A DNA stretch of 64,000 nucleotides, from the NCBI RefSeq assembly GCF_014648435.1, contig NZ_BMRC01000005.1, positions 476,346-540,345 of the forward strand, read 5' to 3'. Position numbers and translations under genes: made by a program. A model generated the notes under the pieces. It was given only the letters and a program-made list of their open reading frames with translations. It did not search any database and had not been told where the DNA came from. This DNA is from Nonomuraea spiralis. GTDB taxonomy: Bacteria; Actinomycetota; Actinomycetes; Streptosporangiales; Streptosporangiaceae. Shown in pieces: positions 47,413 to 56,150 of the stretch. How positions within the stretch are numbered: position 1 is the stretch's first letter; every line of letters begins with the position of its first letter.

Positions 47413-48381
47413 ATGGCTGTCACCTCCGCGCGGACGCTCAAACTGCTGTCGATCTTCGGGATCGGTGCGACCCTGACCGCCGGGGAACTCGCCACCCGCC
47501 TCGGAACGTCGGTGCGGACCGTACGTCGCGACATCGGCACGCTCCGGGACCTCGGGTACGAGATCGAGGCCGTCCGCGGGGTCGGGGGCGGGTATCGCCT
47601 CGGTCGCGCCACCCGCCTGCCGCCGGTCGTCTTCGACGAGGACCAGGCCGTCGCCACGGCCGTCGCACTCCAGACCGTGCCGACGGTCCTGTCCGGCATC
47701 CGGGAGAACGCGGCCCGTGCTCTCGCCACCCTGCACCAGGCGATGCCCGCGCGCAGCCGTGTGCACGCCGAGGCGTTCACCGTCTCCTCGGCCCGCAACT
47801 ACTGGGAGTTCCCGGCGCCACCGATCGACGCCGAGATCGTCCGCGCCGTCGGCAGCGCGATCAACCGGCGGCACCTCGTCCGCGTGGACTACACCGGCGA
47901 CGGTGAACCCGTCACGCTCACGCTGGAGCCGCACGACCTCGTGGTCTGGGCCGCACGCTGGTACCTGGTCGCCTTCGACCCGGACGCGGACCGATGGCGC
48001 GCGATGCGCGTGGACCGCGTCGAACCCCGCCTGCCCACGCACACCCCCTTCGTCCGGCGTGACATCCCGCACGGCGATCCCGTCGCCTTCGTCATGACCG
48101 CGCACGACCGCGGCGACGCCGCCGCCGAATGGCAATGCCGCGGCTCGGCCACCCTCGCCCTGCCGGCCTCCACCGTCGCCCAGTTCGCCCCCGGCGGATC
48201 GACGGTCGGGTACGACACCGAGACCACGTGCCGGCTCACACTCGGCGCATGGTCGTGGCCAGGGCTGGCCGGACTGCTCCTCACCTTCGACGCCGACATC
48301 ACCGACGTCGAACCGGCCCAACTCAGGCAGGCCCTGCACTCCTTGCGCACCCGGATCACCCGGGCTCTCCGACCCGGCTGA
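47413..48381 (+). CDS. HTH-WYL domain regulator
   Basis: 322 residues; GGAG 6 bases before the ATG. N-terminal DeoR/HTH_11-type helix-turn-helix (TAGELATRLGTSVRTVRRDI, LRDLGYEIEAVRGVGGGYRL), then the WYL domain, here LEPHDLVVWAARWYLVAFDP with the WYL triad, and a C-terminal WCX-like extension. WYL proteins respond to nucleic-acid-like or small ligands. Paired with the DHA2 exporter. Confidence 0.9.
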   Translation: MAVTSARTLKLLSIFGIGATLTAGELATRLGTSVRTVRRDIGTLRDLGYEIEAVRGVGGGYRLGRATRLPPVVFDEDQAVATAVALQTVPTVLSGIRENAARALATLHQAMPARSRVHAEAFTVSSARNYWEFPAPPIDAEIVRAVGSAINRRHLVRVDYTGDGEPVTLTLEPHDLVVWAARWYLVAFDPDADRWRAMRVDRVEPRLPTHTPFVRRDIPHGDPVAFVMTAHDRGDAAAEWQCRGSATLALPASTVAQFAPGGSTVGYDTETTCRLTLGAWSWPGLAGLLLTFDADITDVEPAQLRQALHSLRTRITRALRPG

Positions 48382-48480
48382 ACCCGCACCACCCACTGTG
48401 ACGTTTCCGTACGGACGCCAGGGTCCGCAGCCGTCCGGGATCAGCGCCTCACCCATGGAGAGGTGCCGGCGCCCTCGTGA

Positions 48481-48888
48481 TCAACCGCAGTGCGACCAGC
48501 CCGAATACCAGGAGGACGACGAGATTCTGCCACCCCAGTTGATGCACTGTCCCGGGGCGTCAATCTTGACCGGACCGGCGTAGTAGGCGTAGCTGCCTTC
48601 GTCCTCGACAGACTTCGCGTCGTTCTTTCTCGCGATCCAGACATCCATGGGGGTGGACTTCCCCAGGTTGGCGGTCTTCCAGGTGACCGCGCAGTTGGTA
48701 CGGCCGTTGTACATCAGATAGATGACTCCACCGGTGATGTTGTGGTGATCGATCACGTGGTAACTACCGCCGCCGCACGCGGCGATCGGCGACGAGGCCG
48801 CGTTCGCCGGGCTGCTCACGACCACGGAACCGGCCAGCATCGCCGCGGTGACAAGGGGGAGCGCTACCTTCGTCCTGAACTTGCGCAT
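48481..48888 (-). CDS. secreted spore-associated-protein-A-like protein
   Basis: 135 residues. Signal peptide ends PANA (near 30). The mature part has AACGGGSYHVIDHH, GGVIYLMYNGRTNCAVTWKT, GSYAYYAGPVKIDAPGQCIN and a final SHCG, matching the SapA-like family of secreted actinomycete proteins, with four cysteines for two disulfides. In Streptomyces such proteins stick to spores, but their role is not known. Stands alone. Confidence 0.8.
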   Translation of the reverse strand: MRKFRTKVALPLVTAAMLAGSVVVSSPANAASSPIAACGGGSYHVIDHHNITGGVIYLMYNGRTNCAVTWKTANLGKSTPMDVWIARKNDAKSVEDEGSYAYYAGPVKIDAPGQCINWGGRISSSSWYSGWSHCG

Positions 48889-49006
48889 GAGCCTCTTCCG
48901 CTTCTTTTCATGATCCTTCAGGGACGCGGGCGACTCTACGACGACCCTTGGAGCGAGCTGCGATGATCTTCCTCACCGGAGCCTGTACAGCACGTGAATT
49001 CTCGGT

Positions 49007-49026
49007 GTGCCGGAGGCTTCCGGCAC
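49007..49026 (-). terminator. hairpin after the FAD oxidase gene
   Basis: GTGCCGGA-GGCT-TCCGGCAC, an 8-bp stem with a 4-base loop, 33 bases beyond the stop of the FAD-linked oxidase operon. Confidence 0.6.
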
Positions 49027-49058
49027 GACCCGGCCCATGAGGACGACGCCCGTGCCGA

Positions 49059-50432
49059 TCAGTCCCGGACCGGTCCTCGGGCGGGCGGGATGTTGTGGTT
49101 GAGACGGAAGAGGTTCGCCGGGTCGTGGACGGCTTTGAGGGCGGTCAGCCGCCGGTGGTCCGTGGGGTTGTAGGCGGAGCGGACCTGCGCGGCGGCGTTC
49201 TCGCCGTTCATGAAGTTGAGGAACCGGCCGCCGGTGCTCCACGGCCCGATCGCCTCGAACATGCGCGCGTGCGCCGGCCGGATCTGGGTGAGGCCGGCAC
49301 GTTCCAGCCGGGAGATCACGTTGAGCAGGTATCGCGCGTCGCGGTTGCCGACGGCGTTGGCCACGGCGGGCGGGTGGGCGAGCCTGCCGCCGAGGTGGCG
49401 CAGTTCGACGATGTGCGGCACCGGCGCGTGGGGGCCCGCCAGGTCGAGGATGGTCCGTACGGCGGCGGCGTCGAGTTCGCCGAGCATGGCCGTGCCCGAT
49501 TCGACCGCACCCGGCGCGACGGGGTCGTTGTAGATCGACCCGGCATCGGCGTAGGCCAGCTCACCGAGGGTGTCGAGCATCGGGCTGATGGCCCGTAACG
49601 GCGCCACCAGGCGTTCGCCGGCTCCGGGGTCACCGGCCGCGCAGGCGATGCGCACATGGACGGTGTGACGGCCGCGCATCGGCTCCGGGATCGCCGGAAC
49701 GTCCGGCAGGGAGATGAGGGCGATCGAGGAGTTCATCGCCTCGGGCACGGTGGCGGCCCATTGCAGGTAGGTGCCGAACACCTCGGCGGCCTTCTCGACG
49801 GGAAAGATCAGCACCCCGCCGAACAGCGTGGCGACCGGCACCAGGTCGATCTCCATTCCGGTCACCACGCCGAAGTTGTCCCGGCCGCCGCGCAGCGCCC
49901 AGAACAGGTCCGGGTCGGAGTCCTGGGTGACGTGCCGCAGGCGGCCGTCCGCCGTGACGACGTCGAGGCCGCGTACGTGGTCGGCGGCGTAGCCGAAGCT
50001 CCGGGACAGCAGGGCCAGGCCACCGCCGAGGGTGTAGGAGACCGCGCCCACGCGCGGGGCCGAACCGGACAGGGGCGCCAGCCCGGCCGGCGCCGTCCTG
50101 TCGATCACCTGGTCCCAGCGTGTTCCTGCGGCCACCCACGCGGTGCGGGCATCGGCGTCCACCCGGACGGCGCTCATCCGCGCGGTGGTGATCAGCACGC
50201 CGCCCTCGGCGGCGACGGCCGCCGAGGCGTGCCCGGTGCCCTGCACCCCCACGGGGAGCCCGTGCTCCTGCGCGTAGGTCACCGCCGCCTGCACGTCGGC
50301 GGGTCCGGCGGCGCCCACCACCAGGTCGGGACGGTGCCGTCGGGCGGTCTGCCAACCGGCGCGTTCCTCGTCGTACCCCTTGTCGCGGGGCGCGAGCACC
50401 GGACCCGTCACGCGATCGGCCGGCCGGTTCAT
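49059..50432 (-). CDS. FAD-linked oxidase (berberine-bridge-enzyme-like)
   Basis: 457 residues. The PP-loop FAD domain has VGAAGPADVQAAVTYAQEHG and PVGVQGTGHAS, with GTGHAS in place of the usual GGGHS; GGGLALLSRSFGYAADHVRG follows near residue 137. The C-terminal BBE segment ends RSAYNPTDHRRLTALKAVHDPANLFRLN, typical. The usual double covalent flavin anchor (His in GGGH and Cys in the CxxV/G motif) is only partly kept: His is present, a Cys is not obvious. Oxidises an alcohol, sugar or secondary metabolite. Overlaps the esterase gene by ATGA. Confidence 0.88.
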   Translation of the reverse strand: MNRPADRVTGPVLAPRDKGYDEERAGWQTARRHRPDLVVGAAGPADVQAAVTYAQEHGLPVGVQGTGHASAAVAAEGGVLITTARMSAVRVDADARTAWVAAGTRWDQVIDRTAPAGLAPLSGSAPRVGAVSYTLGGGLALLSRSFGYAADHVRGLDVVTADGRLRHVTQDSDPDLFWALRGGRDNFGVVTGMEIDLVPVATLFGGVLIFPVEKAAEVFGTYLQWAATVPEAMNSSIALISLPDVPAIPEPMRGRHTVHVRIACAAGDPGAGERLVAPLRAISPMLDTLGELAYADAGSIYNDPVAPGAVESGTAMLGELDAAAVRTILDLAGPHAPVPHIVELRHLGGRLAHPPAVANAVGNRDARYLLNVISRLERAGLTQIRPAHARMFEAIGPWSTGGRFLNFMNGENAAAQVRSAYNPTDHRRLTALKAVHDPANLFRLNHNIPPARGPVRD

Positions 50433-51277
50433 GATCCGTCCCTCTCGCCGCCGAGCCGCGCGGCCAGGAACCGTCCGGCCCGCTCCAGCGCCGCCGCCGC
50501 CTCGGCCGATCCGTCGTCGAGCTGGAACACGTGCGGTTGACGCGGAGCCACCTCCAACGTCACCGCGACCTCGTCGGCCCCGGCGCGTCCGGCCAGCCGT
50601 ACGGCGTCGTCCAGCAGGAGTTCGCTCGAGCCGACCTGGATCAGCAGGGGCGGCAGCCCGGTGAGATCGGCGAAGAGCGGGCTCAGCTCGGGCGCCGATC
50701 TGTCACTGCCGGCGGCGTACTGGTCGAAGAGCCACCCGAGATCGGCCGGCGCGAAGAACGGGTCCACCCCGTCCTTGGACCGCATGCTCGCGCCGCTGAG
50801 GGTCAGGTCGACGGCCGGCGAGAACAGGACCGCCGCCGCAGGCATCGGCAGGCCCGCGTCCCGGGCGCGGATCAGGGTGACGACGACCAGAGCGGCACCG
50901 GCCGAGTCGCCCGCGACCACGAGCCGCCGCGGGTCGGCACCGGAGTCCAGCAACTCGCGGTAGGCGGCCAGGCAGTCGTCGGGCGCGGCCGGGAACGGGT
51001 GCTCGGGCGCCAGCCGGTAGTCGATCGAGACGGCCCGGCCGTCCAGGTGCCGCAGCAGCGCGGCGGTGACGTGGGCGGTGGCACGCGCCGACCCGACCAC
51101 GAACCCGCCACCGTGGAGATACAGCAGTACGTCCTCGCCTGTCGTGCCGGGCACCGCCCTCCGCAGCTCCAATGCCGGCCGCCCGCCGAGTGTCGTCGCC
51201 GACGAGTCGACGTCCGCGGGCAAGGGCCGGGTGAACAACGCCGCGAACTGCTCGCGCCGTTGGGCAATGGTGAACAT
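50429..51277 (-). CDS. alpha/beta-hydrolase, HSL-type esterase
   Basis: 282 residues. Oxyanion motif YLHGGGFVVGS (near 53), nucleophile elbow VAGDSAGAA (Ser near 125) and C-terminal His in PRQPHVFQL (near 255), the layout of hormone-sensitive-lipase-like bacterial esterases. First gene of a two-gene operon with the FAD oxidase, divergent from a MarR regulator. Confidence 0.88.
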   Translation of the reverse strand: MFTIAQRREQFAALFTRPLPADVDSSATTLGGRPALELRRAVPGTTGEDVLLYLHGGGFVVGSARATAHVTAALLRHLDGRAVSIDYRLAPEHPFPAAPDDCLAAYRELLDSGADPRRLVVAGDSAGAALVVVTLIRARDAGLPMPAAAVLFSPAVDLTLSGASMRSKDGVDPFFAPADLGWLFDQYAAGSDRSAPELSPLFADLTGLPPLLIQVGSSELLLDDAVRLAGRAGADEVAVTLEVAPRQPHVFQLDDGSAEAAAALERAGRFLAARLGGERDGS

Positions 51278-51294
51278 TTCGCCCCCAGAAATTA

Positions 51295-51359
51295 GTCAAG
51301 CGACCTAACAGTCAGGCGACCTTACCATCATGGAGGCTGGTATCGTCAAGCAGCCTGAC
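51295..51359. promoter_or_regulatory. three copies of a 15-bp MarR-type site
   Basis: GTCAAGCGACCTAAC (51295-51309), GTCAGGCGACCTTAC (51311-51325) and GTCAAGCAGCCTGAC (51345-51359) follow GTCARGCNRCCTNAC; the third is itself nearly palindromic. They lie between the esterase start (51277) and the MarR ribosome site. Confidence 0.7.
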
Positions 51360-51389
51360 GAAATTGCCCAGAAGGGGGAGCGCACGACG

Positions 51390-51878
51390 ATGACGACGCG
51401 TTCGGGAGCGCGCGAGCGGCGACACGAGGCCAAGCTGCCGCTGTCCACCCTGCTCACGCGGGCCAGGGACATCGTGCTCGAAGGACTCCACCAGCAGCTG
51501 GTCGACGAGGGGTTCGAAGGGATCCGGCACGTCCACGGATCGGTCTTCCGGTTCATCGACGCCGAAGGGTCGCGGCTGACCACGCTCGCCGACCGTTCCG
51601 GACTCACCAAGCAGGCGATCAGCGAACTGGTCGACGATCTGGAGGATCACGGTTACCTGGAGCGGGTGGCCGACGAGGCCGACCGCCGCGCGAAGATCAT
51701 CCGGCTCACCGATCAGGGCAGGACGGCCCAGGCCGCAGCCGAGAGGATCCTCGCGGACGTCGAACAGCGATGGTCGCGGCATCTCGGCTCGGACCGGGTC
51801 GCCATGCTGCGGCACACCCTGGAGCAGGTCGTGGCCCTCGAAGCGGTCATCGCTCCGAGCGCGCCGCCCCGGCGGTAG
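51390..51878 (+). CDS. MarR-family regulator
   Basis: 162 residues from the ATG at 51390, which has GGGGGAG upstream; an earlier start at 51330 would put one of the repeated binding sites inside the gene. HTH: LTTLADRSGLTKQAISELVDDL with the wing DEADRRAKIIRLTDQG. The preceding region holds three like 15-mers, so it probably represses itself and the divergent esterase-oxidase operon. Confidence 0.88.
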   Translation: MTTRSGARERRHEAKLPLSTLLTRARDIVLEGLHQQLVDEGFEGIRHVHGSVFRFIDAEGSRLTTLADRSGLTKQAISELVDDLEDHGYLERVADEADRRAKIIRLTDQGRTAQAAAERILADVEQRWSRHLGSDRVAMLRHTLEQVVALEAVIAPSAPPRR

Positions 51879-51923
51879 ACGCACCAGGGCCGGGGCCTTC
51901 TATGCTCCGGGGCTCATCGTCTC

Positions 51924-52571
51924 TTACCGGCGAGCTTCGAGCGCGTCCAGGATCAGGTCCAGGCCGTAGCCGAACTCGCCGGTGTAGTCGTAGCCCGGCC
52001 GCAGGGCGTGGTCGCGGATCATCTCGGTGAGGTACGGCAACTCCTCGGCCGGCAGATGCCGGAGGATGCCCCCGGCCACCTCCTCGACGTCGTCCGGCGA
52101 CGTCATCGGCAGGCTCGCCTCCTGCAGGACGAACCCGTAGACGTAGCTGTCGATGAGCGAGACGGCATGCGCGGCCATCGGCAGCGTGAACCCCGCCTTC
52201 CGGAGGACGCCCAGGACGGCGTCGTGGTGGCGCAGCGTCGCCGGTCCCGGATCGCGACGGGAGTCCATGAGGCCGAGAGCCCAGCTGTGCCGCGACAGGA
52301 CCGCACGTGCGGAGCGGGCGCGCGTACGGATCGCGTCGCGCCAGTCGTCGCGTTCGGCGCCGGGTAGCTCGATCGCCGCGAACACCATGTCGACCACGCC
52401 GTCGAGGATCGCGTCCTTGTTCGGCACGTGGTGGTAGAGCGACATCGCCTCCACGCCCAGTTCCTGTGCCACCCGGCGCATCGTGATCGCCTCCACGCCT
52501 CCGCGATCCGCGACCCGGATCGCGGCTTCCAGGACGAGGCCTCTGCTGAGCGGTTGCGGGGGTGGTGACAC
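51924..52571 (-). CDS. TetR-family regulator (TetR_C class with GVEAITMRRVAQELGV)
   Basis: 215 residues from a GTG at 52571. HTH: LVLEAAIRVADRGGVEAITM, RRVAQELGVEAMSLYHHVPN, the pattern of true TetR-like tetracycline-repressor relatives. Three palindromic CTTACGNNCGTAAG-like sites upstream are likely its operators, controlling itself and the divergent F420-type enzyme with the DUF4386 protein. Confidence 0.9.
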   Translation of the reverse strand: MSPPPQPLSRGLVLEAAIRVADRGGVEAITMRRVAQELGVEAMSLYHHVPNKDAILDGVVDMVFAAIELPGAERDDWRDAIRTRARSARAVLSRHSWALGLMDSRRDPGPATLRHHDAVLGVLRKAGFTLPMAAHAVSLIDSYVYGFVLQEASLPMTSPDDVEEVAGGILRHLPAEELPYLTEMIRDHALRPGYDYTGEFGYGLDLILDALEARR

Positions 52572-52602
52572 GACGACTCCGGGGTGTGGACGGGTTGACA
52601 GC

Positions 52603-52656
52603 CTTACGAGCGTAAGCCAACCTTACAGCCGTAAGCGGCCTTACGAACGTAAGGCC
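52603..52656. promoter_or_regulatory. three palindromic TetR operators
   Basis: CTTACGAGCGTAAG (52603-52616), CTTACAGCCGTAAG (52622-52635) and CTTACGAACGTAAG (52640-52653, extended to GGCC arms at 52637-52656), start-to-start 19 and 18 bases. A regular ~2-turn phasing suggests cooperative dimers. Confidence 0.82.
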
Positions 52657-52729
52657 ATCCAGTTGGCCGGGGTTCGGCCGACACCTGACCCCTGACGCGC
52701 CCTGCCGGAGCGTAGAGAAGGAGATTTCG

Positions 52730-53104
52730 ATGCCGATGCCGAGGTGGTGGGGGCACGTGAACAAGAAGGTGTTCAACCCCCGCGCGATATCCGGCGGGAA
52801 ATGGCCGGTGCTGATTCATGTCGGTCGCATTTCTGGTGCTACATATCGCACGCCGCTCGACGCGCATCCCGTCAACGGCGGTTACGTGTTCGTCCTGGTG
52901 TACGGGTCGCGCTCCGATTGGGTGCAGAACGTCCTGGCGGCCAGAGGCGCGCGGCTGCGGGTCGACGGGCGGGAGGTGCGACTGACCGCCCCACGCCTTG
53001 TCGGGACGGACGAGGCGTTCCAGGCCCTTTCCGATGAGGTGGCACGCCCACCGAAGTTGCTCCGCATCACCGAATTCCTCCGCATGGACCTGCTCGCAGG
53101 CTGA
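52730..53104 (+). CDS. nitroreductase/F420H2-dependent split-barrel protein
   Basis: 124 residues; GAAGGAG 6 bases before the ATG. Begins MPRWWGHVNKKVFNPRAISG and has GRISGATYRTPLDAHPVNGG with a following YVFVLVYGSRSDWVQNVLAA, the deazaflavin-dependent nitroreductase family. Such enzymes use F420H2 to reduce nitro groups, quinones or similar. Probably in the regulon of the divergent TetR. Confidence 0.88.
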   Translation: MPMPRWWGHVNKKVFNPRAISGGKWPVLIHVGRISGATYRTPLDAHPVNGGYVFVLVYGSRSDWVQNVLAARGARLRVDGREVRLTAPRLVGTDEAFQALSDEVARPPKLLRITEFLRMDLLAG

Positions 53105-53163
53105 CCGTTGCCGCCGCCCGGCAAGGCGTACTCCGTCACCACGACAATCAGAGGACGAACATC

Positions 53164-53856
53164 GTGCATACAGACAGGCGGGCAACCGCGATCGCGGGAA
53201 CACTGGTCATCGTGGGCATGGTCGCCGGTGTGCTGAGCGTCGTTCCCGTTCTCGAGGGGCCGCGCTATCTCGCTCTCATTTCCACCCGAGAAAGCCAGGT
53301 CGTGCTCGGCGCAGTCGCTCAGTCCATCATGATCCCCGTCTACGTCGGGTTCGCGTTGTACCTTTATCCGGCCTTGAGGGCCGAAAGCGAAGCGCTCAGT
53401 CTGGGTTTCCTCGGATTCAGGCTGATCGCAGCCGCGTTCCACTTCATAGGCGTGATCATCCTGCCCTTGTTCCTTGTGCTGGGCGACGGATTCACCCGAG
53501 CCGGCGCTTCGGGCGCGTCCCACCTCGAGGTCCTGGGCGAGTTGTTGCGGACGGCGCGCGACCTGGTCAATCACGTCGCATTGATCATCTCGCTCGGCAT
53601 CGGAGATCTTCTGTTGTTCCGCATTCTGTGGCGGTCGAGATCCGTCCCTCGATGGTTGTCCGGGTGGGGATTTCTGGGAATCGGGGCAGCCATATCGGCG
53701 AGCTTCTTGGTATTGCTTGGCGTAACTGACGTGGTCACGCCGCTCTACCTGGCCATGAACGCGCCACTGGCCCTGCAGACCCTGGTCCTCGCCGTGTGGT
53801 TGATCGCCAGAGGCTTCGCCGCGAACACGTCGGTCACGTCCCATCGGCACGGCTGA
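53164..53856 (+). CDS. DUF4386 family membrane protein
   Basis: 230 residues, GTG start. Six hydrophobic segments, for example IAGTLVIVGMVAGVLSVVPV, FRLIAAAFHFIGVIILPLFL and PLALQTLVLAVWLIARGF. The RLIAAxFHFIGVI and LYPALRxESEALSLG parts fit DUF4386, of unknown function. The codon choice is less GC3-biased than in the neighbours. It follows the F420-type gene by 59 bases and may share its control. Confidence 0.78.
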   Translation: MHTDRRATAIAGTLVIVGMVAGVLSVVPVLEGPRYLALISTRESQVVLGAVAQSIMIPVYVGFALYLYPALRAESEALSLGFLGFRLIAAAFHFIGVIILPLFLVLGDGFTRAGASGASHLEVLGELLRTARDLVNHVALIISLGIGDLLLFRILWRSRSVPRWLSGWGFLGIGAAISASFLVLLGVTDVVTPLYLAMNAPLALQTLVLAVWLIARGFAANTSVTSHRHG

Positions 53857-53957
53857 CGCGCAGGCCGTCCTGCTCTGTCGCGACGCCACGCCGCATGCGT
53901 CGAGGGCCTGCGTCGCGGTCCGGCCGGGCGCTCGTACACTAATGGTACTTCAAGGAG

Positions 53958-53987
53958 TTGACGCATTAGGCACGACCTCACTATAAC
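53958..53987 (+). promoter_or_regulatory. strong promoter of the hydrolase-MFS operon
   Basis: TTGACG (53958-53963), 18-base spacer, TATAAC (53982-53987). Around it CTAATG/CATTAG-type pieces recur (ACTAATGG at 53938, GCATTAGG at 53963, CTAACGCAT at 53987 and GCATTAGCG at 54012), suggesting a regulator site overlapping the promoter. Confidence 0.7.
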
Positions 53988-54019
53988 TAACGCATCATTC
54001 CCTTGGAAAGGCATTAGCG

Positions 54020-54895
54020 ATGTCGTCCCCCCTGGTGGCCCGTACCGCCCATCGCACCCTCGACGTCGATGGCGTCCGGGTCTTCTACCGCGAATCACTG
54101 CCCGAGCGGGCCGACGCGCCGGTGCTGCTGCTCCTGCACGGCTTCCCCTCGGCCTCGCACCAGTTCCGCCGGCTCATCGACGTGCTGGGCACCCGCTACC
54201 GGCTGATCGCACCCGACTACCCCGGTTTCGGCCACACCGAGGCCCCGGCCGACTTCACCTACTCCTTCGATCGGCTCGCCGACATCACCGAGGGCTTCAT
54301 CCAGCGGCTCGGCCTGACCCGCTTCGTGACGTACGTCTTCGACTTCGGCGCTCCCATCGGCTTCCGGCTCGCCGAACGGCACCCCGAGTGGATCGCCGGC
54401 CTGGTGGTCCAGAACGGCAACGCCTACACCGAGGGCCTCTCGGACGGAGCCCGTGACTTCATCGCCCTGCGCCCCGGCACCCCCGGCGCCGAGGACACCA
54501 TCCGCGACCTGCTCACCCTGCCCGGCACACGCGGCCAGTACGAGACCGGCGTCACCGACCCCGAGCTGATCGCCCCCGACGGCTGGACCCTCGACCAGCA
54601 CTTCCTCGACCTTCCGGGCCGCAAGGAGGCCCAAGTGGCCCTGGCGTTCGACTACCACTCCAACGTCGAGCGCTACGGCGAGTGGCAGGCATGGCTGCGC
54701 AAGCACACCCCGCCCACCCTCATCACCTGGGGCGTCAACGACCCGTTCTTCCCCCGGCCAGGCGCTCAGGCCTACCTGCGCGACCTGCCCGACGCCGAAC
54801 TCCACCTGTTGGACACCGGCCACTTCGCTCTCGAGGAGCACCTGTCCCAGATCGCCCCGCTCATCGCCGACTTTCTGGACCGTGTGTGGAGCTGA
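54020..54895 (+). CDS. alpha/beta-hydrolase (epoxide hydrolase/dehalogenase-like)
   Basis: 291 residues. LLLLHGFPSASHQFR carries the oxyanion HGFP; the nucleophile position is Asp in YVFDFGAPIGFRLA (near 115) rather than Ser; ITWGVNDPFF gives the second acid and LLDTGHFALEEH the His (near 276). Asp nucleophiles are used by epoxide hydrolases and haloalkane dehalogenases. Operon with the MFS exporter, which overlaps it by 10 bases; a detoxify-and-export pair is inferred. Confidence 0.88.
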   Translation: MSSPLVARTAHRTLDVDGVRVFYRESLPERADAPVLLLLHGFPSASHQFRRLIDVLGTRYRLIAPDYPGFGHTEAPADFTYSFDRLADITEGFIQRLGLTRFVTYVFDFGAPIGFRLAERHPEWIAGLVVQNGNAYTEGLSDGARDFIALRPGTPGAEDTIRDLLTLPGTRGQYETGVTDPELIAPDGWTLDQHFLDLPGRKEAQVALAFDYHSNVERYGEWQAWLRKHTPPTLITWGVNDPFFPRPGAQAYLRDLPDAELHLLDTGHFALEEHLSQIAPLIADFLDRVWS

Positions 54896-56103
54896 CAGCG
54901 CGGCGTCCCGCCGTGGGGCTGGCGGTGTTGTTCACGGTGGCGTTGACCACCATCACCACCGAGACGCTTCCGATGGGCCTGCTGCCGCAGATGAGCGACG
55001 GCCTCGGGGCCTCGCAGGACCGGATCGGCTGGCTGGTGGGCGGCTACTCGCTGGTCATCATCGTGATCACCATGCCCCTCGCGACGATGACCGCGCGACT
55101 GGACCGCCGCCGGCTGCTGGTGCTGATCATGGGCCTGTTCGCCGTGGGCAACGCGCTGCTGGCCATCGCCCCGAACTATCCCACCGCCCTCCTGGCCCGC
55201 CTGGTGACGGCCTCCGGGCACGGGGTGCTGTGGTCGGCCATGGCCGGGTACGCCGCCTCTCTGGTCACCCGTGACAAGGCGGGCCGGGCGGTGGCCGTGG
55301 TGTTCGCCGGCAACTCCGCCGCGCTGACCGCGGGCGTCCCGCTGGGCACCCTCCTGGGGCAGGCGGCCGGATGGCGCACCGGCTTCGCGGTCCTGAGCGG
55401 CCTGTCGGCCCTGCTCCTGGTCGCCGCGAGGATCCTGCTACCCGAACAGTCCGCGTCCCCCGCCCCCAGCGGGCTGCGGGGAGCGCTGCGCCTGCCTTCG
55501 GTACGGATCGTCACGGCGGCCACGGCCCTGGTCATGCTGGGGCAGTTCACCCTCCACACCTACCTGGTGCCTTACCTCGGCGATGCCGATCAGAGCGGCG
55601 GGGCCACCACGGTCGCGCTGTTCGTCTTCGGCGCCGCCGGAATCCTGGGAGTCTGGGCCGCCGGCCTGCTGGCCGACCGCGGAACCGGCCGCTACCTGCT
55701 GGTCACGCTCGGCCTGCACGCGGCCGCCATCGCGGTGCTGCCGGCCACCGGCGGCGCGGTCACCGTCGCCGTGATCGCGGTGTGGGGCCTGGCGTACGCG
55801 GCACTGCCCACCCTGCTGCAGACGTTCGCGCTGAAGACCGCACCGCACGCCGTCGCAGCCGCCTCCACACTGTTCATCATCGCCTTCAACCTCGGCATCA
55901 CCGCCGGCTCGACACTCGGCGGCCAGACACTGAGACTCCTGGGCCCCGGGCCGCTGCCGGTCGCCGCCGCGCTCCCGGTCCTGGCCGCCGCGGCCACCAT
56001 CGCCGTAGGACTCCACCGGGCACGCAAACCCCCTCGCCCGGCTCACGCCCGTCAAACGGGCGCCGCGACAGGAGACCCGGCTGCCGCTCGCCAACGCGCC
56101 TGA
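54886..56103 (+). CDS. MFS transporter
   Basis: 405 residues from a GTG at 54886 inside the end of the hydrolase gene. Twelve segments; begins RRPAVGLAVLFTVALTTITTETLPMGLLPQ, similar to the exporter at 43886 (ETLPMGLL versus EQLPIGLL, APNYPTALLARLVTASGHGV versus APNYPLLITARVLVGVAIGG), so the two are paralogues of the AraJ/YdhP type. Likely exports a product or substrate of the hydrolase. Confidence 0.88.
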   Translation: MELTARRPAVGLAVLFTVALTTITTETLPMGLLPQMSDGLGASQDRIGWLVGGYSLVIIVITMPLATMTARLDRRRLLVLIMGLFAVGNALLAIAPNYPTALLARLVTASGHGVLWSAMAGYAASLVTRDKAGRAVAVVFAGNSAALTAGVPLGTLLGQAAGWRTGFAVLSGLSALLLVAARILLPEQSASPAPSGLRGALRLPSVRIVTAATALVMLGQFTLHTYLVPYLGDADQSGGATTVALFVFGAAGILGVWAAGLLADRGTGRYLLVTLGLHAAAIAVLPATGGAVTVAVIAVWGLAYAALPTLLQTFALKTAPHAVAAASTLFIIAFNLGITAGSTLGGQTLRLLGPGPLPVAAALPVLAAAATIAVGLHRARKPPRPAHARQTGAATGDPAAARQRA

Positions 56104-56150
56104 GGCCAATAGGCTGGCCATGATCGCCTACGGCAGTGAGGGAGCCGCTC

